Below are positions 7,153 through 15,936 of a stretch of 39,369 nucleotides of DNA, in pieces. Origin of the DNA: Chitinophagales bacterium (GTDB taxonomy: Bacteria; Bacteroidota; Bacteroidia; Chitinophagales; JABDMM01); assembly GCA_013001465.1 (NCBI GenBank), contig JABDMM010000054.1, positions 1 through 39,369 of the forward strand. Reading direction: 5' to 3'. The notes under the pieces were generated by a model that saw nothing but the letters and a program-made list of their open reading frames with translations, did not search any database and had not been told where the DNA came from. Made by a program: the position numbers and the translations under genes. How positions within the stretch are numbered: position 1 is the stretch's first letter; every line of letters begins with the position of its first letter.

Positions 7153-9303
7153 TTAGAAGTTGATGTTGAGGTCTAATCTGAAGCGTTTCCCATTCTCTAA
7201 GGCCATGTCCGAAGGAGAAGATCTCTTTATTGCTTTAACAAAATATGCACGTGCAATTACATGAAATCCTTTACCGAAAGCATAAGCCAGACGAGCTTCG
7301 TGGCCGCTAAAATTACTCGACCTGGTTCCGGGAGCTGAATTGAAACTCCATCTTACCCAATCATCCTGAGCAATATAATCTACAACTGAATATTTGCTAA
7401 TATAGGAATAGTAGTATCCGACAAGCACTTTCCCCTTATCACTCAGACTTCCGATATTAACTTTCCCGACGAATCCCATTTTTTCATCTTGCATTCCATT
7501 TGCTGAAATAAGACTATCGGAATCATAGTTTTCCAGGTTAACCAAATAATCCAATCCTATGGTGACGGGTATTTTTTTCTTAAGAGTAAACTCTGCTCCA
7601 CTTATCAAGAGTTGATACTCGTGGTATAACTGATTTCCAGAATTTCGATCGGGCATGTTGTCAAAGCGGAGATATCCGCTGCTTAAGGTTAGAGCAGAGC
7701 TTTGAAATCCAAGATCAGCGCTCACCTGTCCTGCCTGTATTGATGCATCTTCTATCCCCGAAGTAAACATCAAAAAGTATCCCGCTACGGGTTTTATCCT
7801 CACGAATTCATTTATCTTAAAGTCACCTCCTAAAGCAATTCCTTCAGGTGTGACGTCATCATCCCACCACATTTCATGCTGTTTCCATAATGGAAGGTTG
7901 TTTTTACCTACCCAAAGCCACAGATCTTTATAGTTACCGCGCAAGTATGCCCTGTCGATATTGATATCGTATTCACGGAAGTCATCACCCAGTGTTATAT
8001 GCGGAGATTGCGGATCATCGCTGCTCCCGGATCTTATCCTGGCGCCGAAGGTAAAATGATCGTTCCACTGGTAGTTGAATCCAAAGCGCAACCTGATCCG
8101 CAAGCGTCCTCTGTTGTCACGGTATGTCCCATTAGATCTCCTTGAATCCCAATCCTGCTCAGCTCTAAAACGAAAATCACCAAAGAACTTCAGCTTATTA
8201 CCAAATATTGGGAGCTGAGGTTCGACTCGTTCAGCTTCAAGTCGATCATTTGTGAAAACCCTTGCAGTCTCTCCGGCTTCAATCTTTACAAGGAGTTTTT
8301 CTCCACCTGTCTTTTTCGAAGTTTCGGTCCAGATAAGATATTTACCCGGAGGTAAACTCAGCTTGGATGGGTTTTCGTCTGTAGCTTCAAGGTGATTTTC
8401 AACTCTTTGAATCAACTCGTTCTTATCGTTATAGATCTCGTAGGGTTCGTGAGGGTAGAAATAAGCTCCTCCTTCTTCGACTGCATATGTTCTTGTATAC
8501 ACTATCAGATCACCATTCCTGTCTTGGTTTTCCTGTGACTTCCCGATAAAGCGTTTCATAATAAGTTCCTGTGCTTGTCTGCTTTGTGTCCATTCGATAA
8601 AAGAGGTCACCTCATCTCTACCGGTCCACCAGAGTAAATATAAAGGCCGGGTGATCGGATAGTTCTGATTCGTGGATGAAGGTTGCTGACCATCGATAGA
8701 CAAAGCCCTTATCTTCTCTTTTGAATCTTCCAGGAAAGAAAAACTGATCTGCCCGATCGCTGCAGGATCGCTCATCACTTTGCTAAGGATATCCTTGTCA
8801 GGAGTAACTGTTTCGCAAGCGACATAATCCTCGTTCTCTAAAATAACCGCCCGGCAGACTTTTCGGGTAGCGGATTGAGTTCCTACAATGTATGGTTTGA
8901 TCTCCAGATCGGGTCCGCCTAGTTCATTCCAGTTAGTAATTCTATTGGTATAAATACCTTTCAGCTGTTCTTTTGTAAGGTTATCGACAGTATTCGAATT
9001 ATTGACTACTATCGCTATAGCATCCCAGCCTATCAGGGTGCTCACCACTCCTTTTCCCAACACTTGTGGACTTGGCACCCGGGCTACACCACCGATATCA
9101 GCAAGGCCCTCAAGGATCGCTTTCTCGCCTCCCGAACTTTCTGTTTCTGTTTGTATTTCAAAGCTCACTTTGCCGTATACTTTTTCGGCATCTTCAATGA
9201 AATGTGCTATTGTTGAGGATCCTTCATATCGAAGTGTTGGAGATTCCTGCGCTATGACACTGCAAGTTATACAGACCAGTATGATTAAAAGCGCTATCCT
9301 CAT
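7153..9303 (-). CDS. Phosphate-type substrate-binding domain fused to an outer-membrane beta-barrel (porin-like)
   Basis: 716 residues in three parts. Residues 1-18 are a signal peptide. Residues about 22-255 are a PstS-like periplasmic binding domain: EGSSTIAHF (27-35), TESSGGEKAILEGLADIGG (54-72), GWDAIAIVVN (92-101), LTKEQLKGIYTNRITNWNEL (109-128) and QSATRKVCRAVI. Residues about 265-350 look like a small beta domain of the PEGA/regulatory-like kind. Residues about 365-716 are strands with alternating polar and aromatic residues, typical of a porin, ending in Phe as barrel proteins do. A receptor joined to the channel could capture an oxyanion at the outer membrane. No pstCAB or phoU lies nearby, so phosphate is only a guess; the binding domain could also be a peptidoglycan- or stress-related PBP-like module. 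It is a single gene with its stop near short repeats. Confidence 0.75.
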   Translation of the reverse strand: MRIALLIILVCITCSVIAQESPTLRYEGSSTIAHFIEDAEKVYGKVSFEIQTETESSGGEKAILEGLADIGGVARVPSPQVLGKGVVSTLIGWDAIAIVVNNSNTVDNLTKEQLKGIYTNRITNWNELGGPDLEIKPYIVGTQSATRKVCRAVILENEDYVACETVTPDKDILSKVMSDPAAIGQISFSFLEDSKEKIRALSIDGQQPSSTNQNYPITRPLYLLWWTGRDEVTSFIEWTQSRQAQELIMKRFIGKSQENQDRNGDLIVYTRTYAVEEGGAYFYPHEPYEIYNDKNELIQRVENHLEATDENPSKLSLPPGKYLIWTETSKKTGGEKLLVKIEAGETARVFTNDRLEAERVEPQLPIFGNKLKFFGDFRFRAEQDWDSRRSNGTYRDNRGRLRIRLRFGFNYQWNDHFTFGARIRSGSSDDPQSPHITLGDDFREYDINIDRAYLRGNYKDLWLWVGKNNLPLWKQHEMWWDDDVTPEGIALGGDFKINEFVRIKPVAGYFLMFTSGIEDASIQAGQVSADLGFQSSALTLSSGYLRFDNMPDRNSGNQLYHEYQLLISGAEFTLKKKIPVTIGLDYLVNLENYDSDSLISANGMQDEKMGFVGKVNIGSLSDKGKVLVGYYYSYISKYSVVDYIAQDDWVRWSFNSAPGTRSSNFSGHEARLAYAFGKGFHVIARAYFVKAIKRSSPSDMALENGKRFRLDLNINF

Positions 9304-9355
9304 TTATTCATCTAATTTCATTGTAATAAATCTTTGTTACTAAAATGGATTGTTT

Positions 9356-11677
9356 TTATCCGGCTGCACTCTCAAATGTATTCATCGCTACTGACACACT
9401 TGAGCCACTATCAATCTGAGTCTTTTCTCCATAAACCAATATGTCGATCGCACTATTTGAGTTGTTGTCTATCTTAACTCCCTGATTGCTCACAGAGACA
9501 TGGATCAGTTTATTTCTAAATCTTATATTGAATGAATACGATTTCCATTGTTTAGGTAGAAATGGATCGAAAGACGGCATGCCTTTCTTAATTCTCATTC
9601 CTGCAAATCCTTTCACAAATGACATCCAGGTTCCACCCATACTGGTTATATGACAACCATCTTCAGTGTCATTGTTGTAATCATCCAGGTCGAGGCGGGC
9701 AGTTCGGATATACATTTCATAAGCCTTATCATGTTTGCCCAGCTTAGATGCGATGATCGCGTGAACACATGGTGAAAGCGATGATTCATGAGCTGTCATC
9801 GGTTCATAGAAATCGAAATTTCTTCTGATCGTTTCTAAGTCAAAGTGATCCTCGAAGAAATACATACCTTGTAATACATCGGCTTGCTTGATGAAGCATG
9901 ACCTAAGTATGCGGTCCCAGGACCAGTTTTGAGAGATCGGTCGTTCTTGCTCAGGTATGCTGCTCGCAGGCAGAAGTTCTTTATCTAAAAATCCTTCTTG
10001 CTGAAGGTAAATATTGTGTTCTTCCGATTCCGGAAAGTACATATTGTCGCAGATGTTCTTCCATTTTTCCATTTCTCCCTCAACGAAAGAACTCTTTTGC
10101 AATATCCCCGCAAACTTATCAGGGTGATTTTCTTTGACATATGCAATACTTTCCATCGTGTAAGTCATACACCACTTTGCTATGTAGTTGCTATACCAAT
10201 TGTTGTTCACATTATTTTCATATTCATTAGGACCGGTCACACCAAGCATTACGTATTTCTTTTTGTCCTCTGACCAATTAACACGCTGAGCCCAAAAACG
10301 TGAAATAGCTATTAGCACCTCGAGTCCGTATTCAGACAGATATTCTTTGTCTCCGGTATATCGGATATAATCATATATAGCATGAGCGATAGCTCCATTA
10401 CGGTGGATCTCTTCGAAAGTGATCTCCCATTCATTGTGGCATTCTTCACCATTCATTGTGACCATTGGATAGAGAGCGGCGCCACAGCTAAAGCCTAACT
10501 TCTCAGCATTTGCGATCGCTTTTTGCAGATGCTTATAACGATAGATCAATAAATTTCTCGCGACATTTTGATCAGCGGTTGCCAGGTAGAAAGGAATGCA
10601 ATACGCCTCTGTATCCCAATAGGTGCTACCTCCGTATTTCTCTCCGGTAAACCCTTTTGGACCGATATTGAGTCGGTCATCCACTCCGGTATAGGTCTGA
10701 CTCAGTTGGAAAATATTAAACCGTATTCCTTGCTGGGCAGATACATCACCTTCAATAGTTATATCGCTTTCTTCCCACTTCGCTTGCCATGAATTACTGT
10801 GATCCCGTAGTAATTTCTCAAACCCTGCATTCATTGCTCTTGATGCTGCTTCCTGTGCTTTGAGAAGTACTTCTTTTTTGTCGGCATACATATTTGACGA
10901 GATACCGACATATTTGTTAAGCACAAGCATATCACCGGGTTCTAAATTGTGAGTGGATGTGCTTTCAACATAATTATTCTTCTTTGAAATGTTATACTCA
11001 GCAATGGTACTTCCATTAATTGCATACTCCATTGCCGCGGCGACAGTAAAATCCAGTTTCCTGGTTTTGGCCATAACATGTCCTTCATTGCCATTGACAT
11101 CGACGATCACTTCTTCCCAAAATTTTTCATCATAATTGGAATCTTCGTTCTCCACATCAAAATCCAGATAAGGAGAAAGCTCTACATCTCCCTTGAATGT
11201 CTTCGATTTGATCTGAAACTCAATAGCGCCTATTTCCGGGTCGGCAATGCTGCATATCCTGCGTGATGAGATCTCAAGTTCTGAGCCGTCTGATAGAGAA
11301 ACAACATAAGATCGTGAGAGGATGCCAGTTTTCATATCTAATTCACGCCTGAAATTTTGATGCTTCAATACATGCATATCGAGTGGTTCACCGGCAATTT
11401 TTATATTGATCCCGATCCAGTTCACCGAATTGATCACTTTAGCAAAATATTCAGGGTAACCGTTTTTCCACCAACCCACACGGGTTTTATCGGGATAGTA
11501 AACACCTGCGATATAGCTGCCTTGCAGTGAATCCCCGGAGTAATGCTCTTCGAAATTCGCACGCTGTCCCATTCGGCCGTTCCCTATGCTGAACACACTT
11601 TCGCTTATACGATTATGTTCCGGATGGAACCCCTCTTCAATTATTTTCCATTCATCGTGTTTCAGGTAACTTTTCAT
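9356..11677 (-). CDS. Glycoside hydrolase family 65 phosphorylase, probably maltose phosphorylase
   Basis: 773 residues, the usual GH65 length, without signal peptide, so cytosolic. The N-terminal beta-sandwich begins WKIIEEGFHPEHNRISESVF. The (alpha/alpha)6 barrel carries EKYGGSTYWDTEAYC (about 345-360) and the catalytic-acid region GVTGPNEYENNVNNNWYSN, with the general-acid Glu near residue 485. HESSLSPCVHAI and DTEDGCHITSMGGTW fit the phosphate-binding and C-terminal part of the barrel. These enzymes split alpha-glucosides with phosphate to beta-glucose 1-phosphate. The motifs and the partner gene 11 nt upstream (beta-phosphoglucomutase) point to maltose; kojibiose or trehalose phosphorylase are alternatives. 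It is the second gene of a two-gene operon, and no sugar transporter is adjacent. Confidence 0.88.
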   Translation of the reverse strand: MKSYLKHDEWKIIEEGFHPEHNRISESVFSIGNGRMGQRANFEEHYSGDSLQGSYIAGVYYPDKTRVGWWKNGYPEYFAKVINSVNWIGINIKIAGEPLDMHVLKHQNFRRELDMKTGILSRSYVVSLSDGSELEISSRRICSIADPEIGAIEFQIKSKTFKGDVELSPYLDFDVENEDSNYDEKFWEEVIVDVNGNEGHVMAKTRKLDFTVAAAMEYAINGSTIAEYNISKKNNYVESTSTHNLEPGDMLVLNKYVGISSNMYADKKEVLLKAQEAASRAMNAGFEKLLRDHSNSWQAKWEESDITIEGDVSAQQGIRFNIFQLSQTYTGVDDRLNIGPKGFTGEKYGGSTYWDTEAYCIPFYLATADQNVARNLLIYRYKHLQKAIANAEKLGFSCGAALYPMVTMNGEECHNEWEITFEEIHRNGAIAHAIYDYIRYTGDKEYLSEYGLEVLIAISRFWAQRVNWSEDKKKYVMLGVTGPNEYENNVNNNWYSNYIAKWCMTYTMESIAYVKENHPDKFAGILQKSSFVEGEMEKWKNICDNMYFPESEEHNIYLQQEGFLDKELLPASSIPEQERPISQNWSWDRILRSCFIKQADVLQGMYFFEDHFDLETIRRNFDFYEPMTAHESSLSPCVHAIIASKLGKHDKAYEMYIRTARLDLDDYNNDTEDGCHITSMGGTWMSFVKGFAGMRIKKGMPSFDPFLPKQWKSYSFNIRFRNKLIHVSVSNQGVKIDNNSNSAIDILVYGEKTQIDSGSSVSVAMNTFESAAG

Positions 11678-11688
11678 CTTTTTTTGAA

Positions 11689-12363
11689 TTATACAGGTAA
11701 TAAATATAGCTGCTTCAGGCCGGTTAAGCTGAATTTACTAAACCCCGGTATGACGAAATCTGCATTGTTCAAATATTCCGGTTCCCCAATACCGATATTT
11801 CTCATTTCGGCTTTCAACGCGGCTTCAATTCCTGAGTAAGCATCTTCAAAGACGACGCAGAAGTGAGGATCGACATTTAACATCGATGCCGCAAGGAGAA
11901 ACAGTTCCGGATCGGGTTTGCCTTTTTTTACCATGTTGCCATCCACCAATGCTTGGATCTTATCGCGATAATTTATTTTGTCGACCACTGTTCCGGCGTT
12001 TTTGCTCGAAGAAGCAATGGCTACTTGGATATTGCTGGCATGTAATTCGTCGATAAAAGAGGTAACGCCCGGAAGGATATCATCAGGATCCATGCCTTTG
12101 ATATACTCTTTATACCATTCGTTCTTTCGAATGGCCAGATCTCGTTTTTCTGATTCCGGCAATTCAATATTCCCGAGACCAAGAATATGTGCAAGAGACT
12201 CCATGCGTGGTACGCCTTTCAATTTTTCATTTTCTTCTTCAGTAAATGGTATATTGAGTTCATCAGCCAGGCGTTTCCAGCCAAGGAAATGAAAGTGAGC
12301 CGTATCAACGATCACTCCATCCAGATCAAAAATGCAGGCTTTAATATCAGTTGGGGATTTCAT
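11689..12363 (-). CDS. pgmB: Beta-phosphoglucomutase, HAD superfamily
   Basis: About 224 residues from the ATG at 12363; an in-frame ATG at 12381 would add six residues, but family members start close to the DxD motif. HAD motif I is CIFDLDGVIVDTAH (nucleophile and acid/base Asp13 and Asp15), motif II is IASSSKN, the Lys of motif III is KKGKPDPELF, and motif IV is VFEDAYSGIEAA. The cap domain after motif I contains LKGVPRMESL, typical of PgmB. It converts beta-glucose 1-phosphate, the product of the downstream GH65 enzyme, to glucose 6-phosphate for glycolysis. The operon order is pgmB then the phosphorylase, 11 nt apart. Confidence 0.9.
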   Translation of the reverse strand: MKSPTDIKACIFDLDGVIVDTAHFHFLGWKRLADELNIPFTEEENEKLKGVPRMESLAHILGLGNIELPESEKRDLAIRKNEWYKEYIKGMDPDDILPGVTSFIDELHASNIQVAIASSSKNAGTVVDKINYRDKIQALVDGNMVKKGKPDPELFLLAASMLNVDPHFCVVFEDAYSGIEAALKAEMRNIGIGEPEYLNNADFVIPGFSKFSLTGLKQLYLLPV

Positions 12364-12430
12364 ATGAACGAAATTATCCAATTCTTAACTCAATTAATAG
12401 TTGATGACATTACTTTCTTAGTTATTTTAA

Positions 12431-12514
12431 CCGCAGAGTAAACAGAGGTATCGCAGAGTTCACAGAGGACCTGTTTATAAAAGCAGATAGAGGTATCGCA
12501 GAATTCACTGAGAT
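12431..12514. repeat. CGCAGAG/CACAGAG interspersed short repeats
   Basis: CCGCAGAG, AACAGAGG, TATCGCAGAGTTCACAGAGG and TATCGCAGAATTCACTGAG recur within 84 bp, between the divergent pgmB and the gene at 12581. The spacing is roughly 8-9 bp within pairs. It matches the shorter copy at 7083-7113. No gene lies in this gap. Confidence 0.6.
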
Positions 12515-12580
12515 TACTTTTTGAGTGGTCTTAGAATCTAATTTCTTAACTTCTCGATCTAAAGTATCAATTTTGCCAAA

Positions 12581-14380
12581 ATGAAATCCGGATTAATTGC
12601 TACAATAATCATTCAGCTTATCCTGATCGCCATCGCTTTCGGTCATCTATTCTCAGATCCCAATGAATTTATGCTTCAGAATGGGCATGATGGTCTTAAA
12701 AATTACTATACTCTTCAAAGTTATGTGACACAGGATGCTGAGGCAGGTTATCTCAATTACAAAGGGATGAACTATCCCATAGGCGATGTGATATGGTATA
12801 CAGATAATACTCCTCCTTACGCAATGTTCATGCGTTGGGTCCATCTGAATATTACCGATGTGACCGGCTTAATAATTCCTTTGTTTCATTTTTTCATCGT
12901 CCTTAATTTTCTGGTTTTTTCGATCCTTACTTATATTGTCCTATACCGGCTAAAGATCAACATATACCTGGCAGTACTTTTCGCCGTTGCTCTCGCGTGG
13001 ATGAACCCAATGTCTCTGCGTATTTTTGGTCATTTTAATCTCTCGCTTTCTTTTATCTGGCCTTTGCTGGTCATCCTTCTGCTTGGCCTGTTCAATAAAG
13101 TACTTGAGGGAAAGGTTTTAAACACATACCTGTTGCTGCTTGGGGTAACCATTGTTGTAATGTCATTCATCCACTTGTACTACCTTGCGCTTATCGTTTC
13201 GCTAGTTTTTCCGGCGATAGTACTTTTTGCAATATTTTATTTCAAAAAGGTAAAAGCGATTTTCTTTCTTGCCGTTTCATCTTTAATGATAGGTGTCTCG
13301 ACTACTGCGGTCTATCTCACCATCAGGCTTACCGATAGCTTCTATCATATCAGGCCCGAGAGTGCTCAGGGTTATAATTGGTCAGAGTGGAGGATCAAAA
13401 TGCAGGATCTTTGTACATCCTATTTTTTCCTCACATTCAAACCTCTTGGTAAGCATACCGATTGGTTTATCGAACGCTTTGTCTACCTGGGGACAGCTTT
13501 CATTTTTTTATTGCTTTTAGTCTTGATCGTATTTTCCGTTTACAAACCTTTCAAGGCAGCAGTTAAGGAGAGGTGGACGAATGGTACAAAAACACATTTT
13601 ATTTTTATCATCTTCCTTGCTTCTCTTTTTGGATTCTTTATGTCACAAGGTGAAAAGATCCACTTCCCATTCACCCAGATGAGTATGGCAAACATTTTTA
13701 ATCCGCTCTACTACCTGGGTATGCTTACAGATTTCTTCACTCATTTCAGGGCACTCGGTCGCTTTGCCTGGCCTTTTTGCTTTCTACTTTCCATTCTATT
13801 GATATACACTTTCCAGTTTATTCTGAAGATCACAATCAATGTATGGTTAAGAGTGATACTTGTTTTCTTTGTTTCAGTGCTGATCACTGTTGATACATAT
13901 GATTACATGGTTTTCTATAAGAAGGAAACCAAAAAGAAGAATTTGTTTGAGGCGGTGAGTATACCAAAACTTGACTATAAAGAGTTTCAGGCGATACTGC
14001 CCATTCCTTTTTTTCAGGTGGGAAATGAAAACTTGGAACTTACACTCGATGACAGACAGATATGGTCACAATTGGTATTCCCGATATCGATCAGGTCCGG
14101 TCTTCCGTTAATGTCTGCCAAACTCTCGAGGGTACCGGAAGATCATAGTAGCTTGCTAATGGATGTTTTTTCCGACGGAAGACTTCCTTCTGAATTGACA
14201 AAGCTCATGAAAACAAACAAACCGATCCTGATCATACATCGCAATGAGGACGAATACTTCAACTCGACGCCATTACTCACACCCGAAAAGTCAAAGCAAC
14301 TGATTAATATCAATGATGTCAACTATATCATCACTCACGAGGGGACAAAGTACTATTCCTGGAATTGGGTAAAACAGTAA
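12581..14380 (+). CDS. Polytopic membrane protein of unknown function (GT-C-like layout)
   Basis: 599 residues. One membrane segment at 5-23 is followed by a periplasmic loop rich in Asp and aromatics (GHDGLKNYYT near 35-44, GMNYPIGDVIWYTDN near 62-76). About ten more segments follow (from about 98 to 425), and a C-terminal domain of about 150 residues without membrane segments closes the protein. The acidic first loop between the first two segments resembles GT-C glycosyltransferases or oligosaccharide-modifying proteins, but I see no diagnostic motif. The downstream convergent gene is a GT2 dolichyl-phosphate-sugar-type transferase (stop 3 nt away), which would fit a lipid-linked sugar pathway. 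Function is not assigned. Confidence 0.7.
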   Translation: MKSGLIATIIIQLILIAIAFGHLFSDPNEFMLQNGHDGLKNYYTLQSYVTQDAEAGYLNYKGMNYPIGDVIWYTDNTPPYAMFMRWVHLNITDVTGLIIPLFHFFIVLNFLVFSILTYIVLYRLKINIYLAVLFAVALAWMNPMSLRIFGHFNLSLSFIWPLLVILLLGLFNKVLEGKVLNTYLLLLGVTIVVMSFIHLYYLALIVSLVFPAIVLFAIFYFKKVKAIFFLAVSSLMIGVSTTAVYLTIRLTDSFYHIRPESAQGYNWSEWRIKMQDLCTSYFFLTFKPLGKHTDWFIERFVYLGTAFIFLLLLVLIVFSVYKPFKAAVKERWTNGTKTHFIFIIFLASLFGFFMSQGEKIHFPFTQMSMANIFNPLYYLGMLTDFFTHFRALGRFAWPFCFLLSILLIYTFQFILKITINVWLRVILVFFVSVLITVDTYDYMVFYKKETKKKNLFEAVSIPKLDYKEFQAILPIPFFQVGNENLELTLDDRQIWSQLVFPISIRSGLPLMSAKLSRVPEDHSSLLMDVFSDGRLPSELTKLMKTNKPILIIHRNEDEYFNSTPLLTPEKSKQLININDVNYIITHEGTKYYSWNWVKQ

Positions 14381-14383
14381 GAA

Positions 14384-15103
14384 TTACTTCGAAATCCAAA
14401 CCCTGAATACAATCTTCATGTAGTTGAGGAGCTCCTTGATCAATAAGCTGGTCTTGAATTTGCTTAAAACAACACTGTCTTTCAGCTTCACAGGAAATTT
14501 CCCCACGTTTATCTCTGATGTATTTCCCGCTAAAACGAGCATTTCAAGGTCGAATAGAAATCCATCGATCCTGGTTTCAGCAAGCAATCCTGCTCCCATT
14601 TGATCGAAAGCTTTTAAACCAGCTTGAGAATCGGCATGCGGTAAGTTAAGAAGTATTTTATTCATTCGCTGAATGAGAGTTGACAGGAATTTTCTGCTAG
14701 CAGTAGCTGACCGATCGTATTGATCATCCCTTACAGCGATAACGATATTACACTTTTCATTGATCACCTTATCATACATCATGGGTATGTACTCTTCAGC
14801 GTAAGGGAAATCGGCATCGGTATAAATAATCACCCTCGATGAACAAAATTCCAATCCGCTTCTTATCGCTGCCCCTTTGCCATGGTTCTTTCGATGGTTG
14901 TGGTAAACAAAACGCTCGATGTTTTTTGACAAATATTGCATTTGTTCATCGCTCACATTCTTATCCGAACCATCGTTGATGACGATCACTGAGATCTTTA
15001 ATTCAGGCCTCAGCTCTTTGATTTTATTAATAGATTCAACGATAACTTCAGCCCAATTTTTGGAAGGATTATAGACAGGAAGGATGAGATCGAGATCGTT
15101 CAT
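14384..15103 (-). CDS. Family 2 glycosyltransferase, dolichyl/polyprenyl-phosphate-sugar synthase type
   Basis: 239 residues with one GT-A domain. DLILPVYNPSKNW (4-16) is the nucleotide-binding start, VIVINDGSD (about 40-48) the second Asp motif, GKGAAIRSGLE (about 75-85) the acceptor-side motif, and YTDADFPYAEEY (about 94-105) contains the DxD metal site. DSQAGLKAFDQ and IDGFLFDLEML match the DPM1/GtrB group. There are no membrane helices, so it is cytosolic or peripheral. The likely reaction is transfer of a sugar from a nucleotide donor to a polyprenyl phosphate. Its start overlaps the stop of the upstream SDR gene in an ATGA, so the two are translationally coupled. Confidence 0.85.
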   Translation of the reverse strand: MNDLDLILPVYNPSKNWAEVIVESINKIKELRPELKISVIVINDGSDKNVSDEQMQYLSKNIERFVYHNHRKNHGKGAAIRSGLEFCSSRVIIYTDADFPYAEEYIPMMYDKVINEKCNIVIAVRDDQYDRSATASRKFLSTLIQRMNKILLNLPHADSQAGLKAFDQMGAGLLAETRIDGFLFDLEMLVLAGNTSEINVGKFPVKLKDSVVLSKFKTSLLIKELLNYMKIVFRVWISK

Positions 15104-15912
15104 CAGGCCGGTAACTTGCCTTCGAATCGACTGGTAGCTGCGACAAATCCATTGCCGAATATCCTGCGCAGTACGCTGATCATGATCGATTCCTTGGTGA
15201 TGTAAACTTTTCCTTTTTTAGAGGCGACAGCAGAAAGGATTTTCTTTGCTGTGACCTCAGCTGACAATCCGGCTTTGGCCAAGTAGTTACGCTCTAACTC
15301 CTCTTGTCCCTCTCCATAGATCCGTGCTCTGCTGATCATATCCGTTTTTATTGGTCCGGGTATAGCGCATGTAACCGAGATCGGACTCCTATAATTTTCA
15401 GCCCGAAGGGCTTCTGAAAAACCGATCACTGCAAACTTCGATGCACTGTATGTCGTGCGTTTTCTGAATCCTAACAATCCGGCAGCACTGGATACATTAA
15501 CTATCGCTGCTTCAGGTAGTTCTTTCATCAATGGCACAAAATATCTGCAGGTATAGACGGTACCAAGATAATTGACCCCGGTGATCCAGTCGATATCATC
15601 GATCGATTGATCTTCCAATGGAGCCGTGACCGATACTCCGGCGCAATTTATAAGGATGTCGGCTTTTTTATGCCATTCAATAACTGCTTCGGGAAGTTTT
15701 GATACTGCATGCGGATTAGCGACATCGATCACATGTTGCGATACAGAAATGCCTAAAGCTTCCACTCCGAATGCAGTGCTACGAAGGTTTTCCTGGTCGA
15801 TATCTACCAATGCTAATCTGCTGCCACGCCTGGCAAGTTCAAAAGCGATCGCTTTACCAATACCATTTGCAGCTCCTGTAATGATTGCTGTTTTACCCAG
15901 AAAATTCCTCAT
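15103..15912 (-). CDS. Short-chain dehydrogenase/reductase (classical SDR)
   Basis: 269 residues. The cofactor motif is TGAANGIG (13-20), Asp37 at the end of the second strand favours NAD(H), the NCAG motif is at 89-92, and the catalytic residues are Ser141/142, Tyr155 and Lys159 (YSASK), with Asn114 in GVNYLG. PGPIKTDM near 189-196 is the usual post-active-site loop. The tail (FGNGFVAATSRFEGKLPA) lacks a membrane anchor. It oxidises or reduces an alcohol/ketone, perhaps on a lipid or steroid-like molecule given the neighbouring sulfotransferase cluster; this is inference. Its start is only 24 nt from the start of the divergent DUF1214 gene. Confidence 0.88.
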   Translation of the reverse strand: MRNFLGKTAIITGAANGIGKAIAFELARRGSRLALVDIDQENLRSTAFGVEALGISVSQHVIDVANPHAVSKLPEAVIEWHKKADILINCAGVSVTAPLEDQSIDDIDWITGVNYLGTVYTCRYFVPLMKELPEAAIVNVSSAAGLLGFRKRTTYSASKFAVIGFSEALRAENYRSPISVTCAIPGPIKTDMISRARIYGEGQEELERNYLAKAGLSAEVTAKKILSAVASKKGKVYITKESIMISVLRRIFGNGFVAATSRFEGKLPA

Positions 15913-15936
15913 ATTTGTTTGCGTCCAAAGGTAAAG

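Noticed and set aside
7153-9303. Component of a Pst phosphate ABC transporter
   Set aside because: No pstC, pstA, pstB or phoU in the window, and the receptor is fused to an outer-membrane barrel instead of standing alone.
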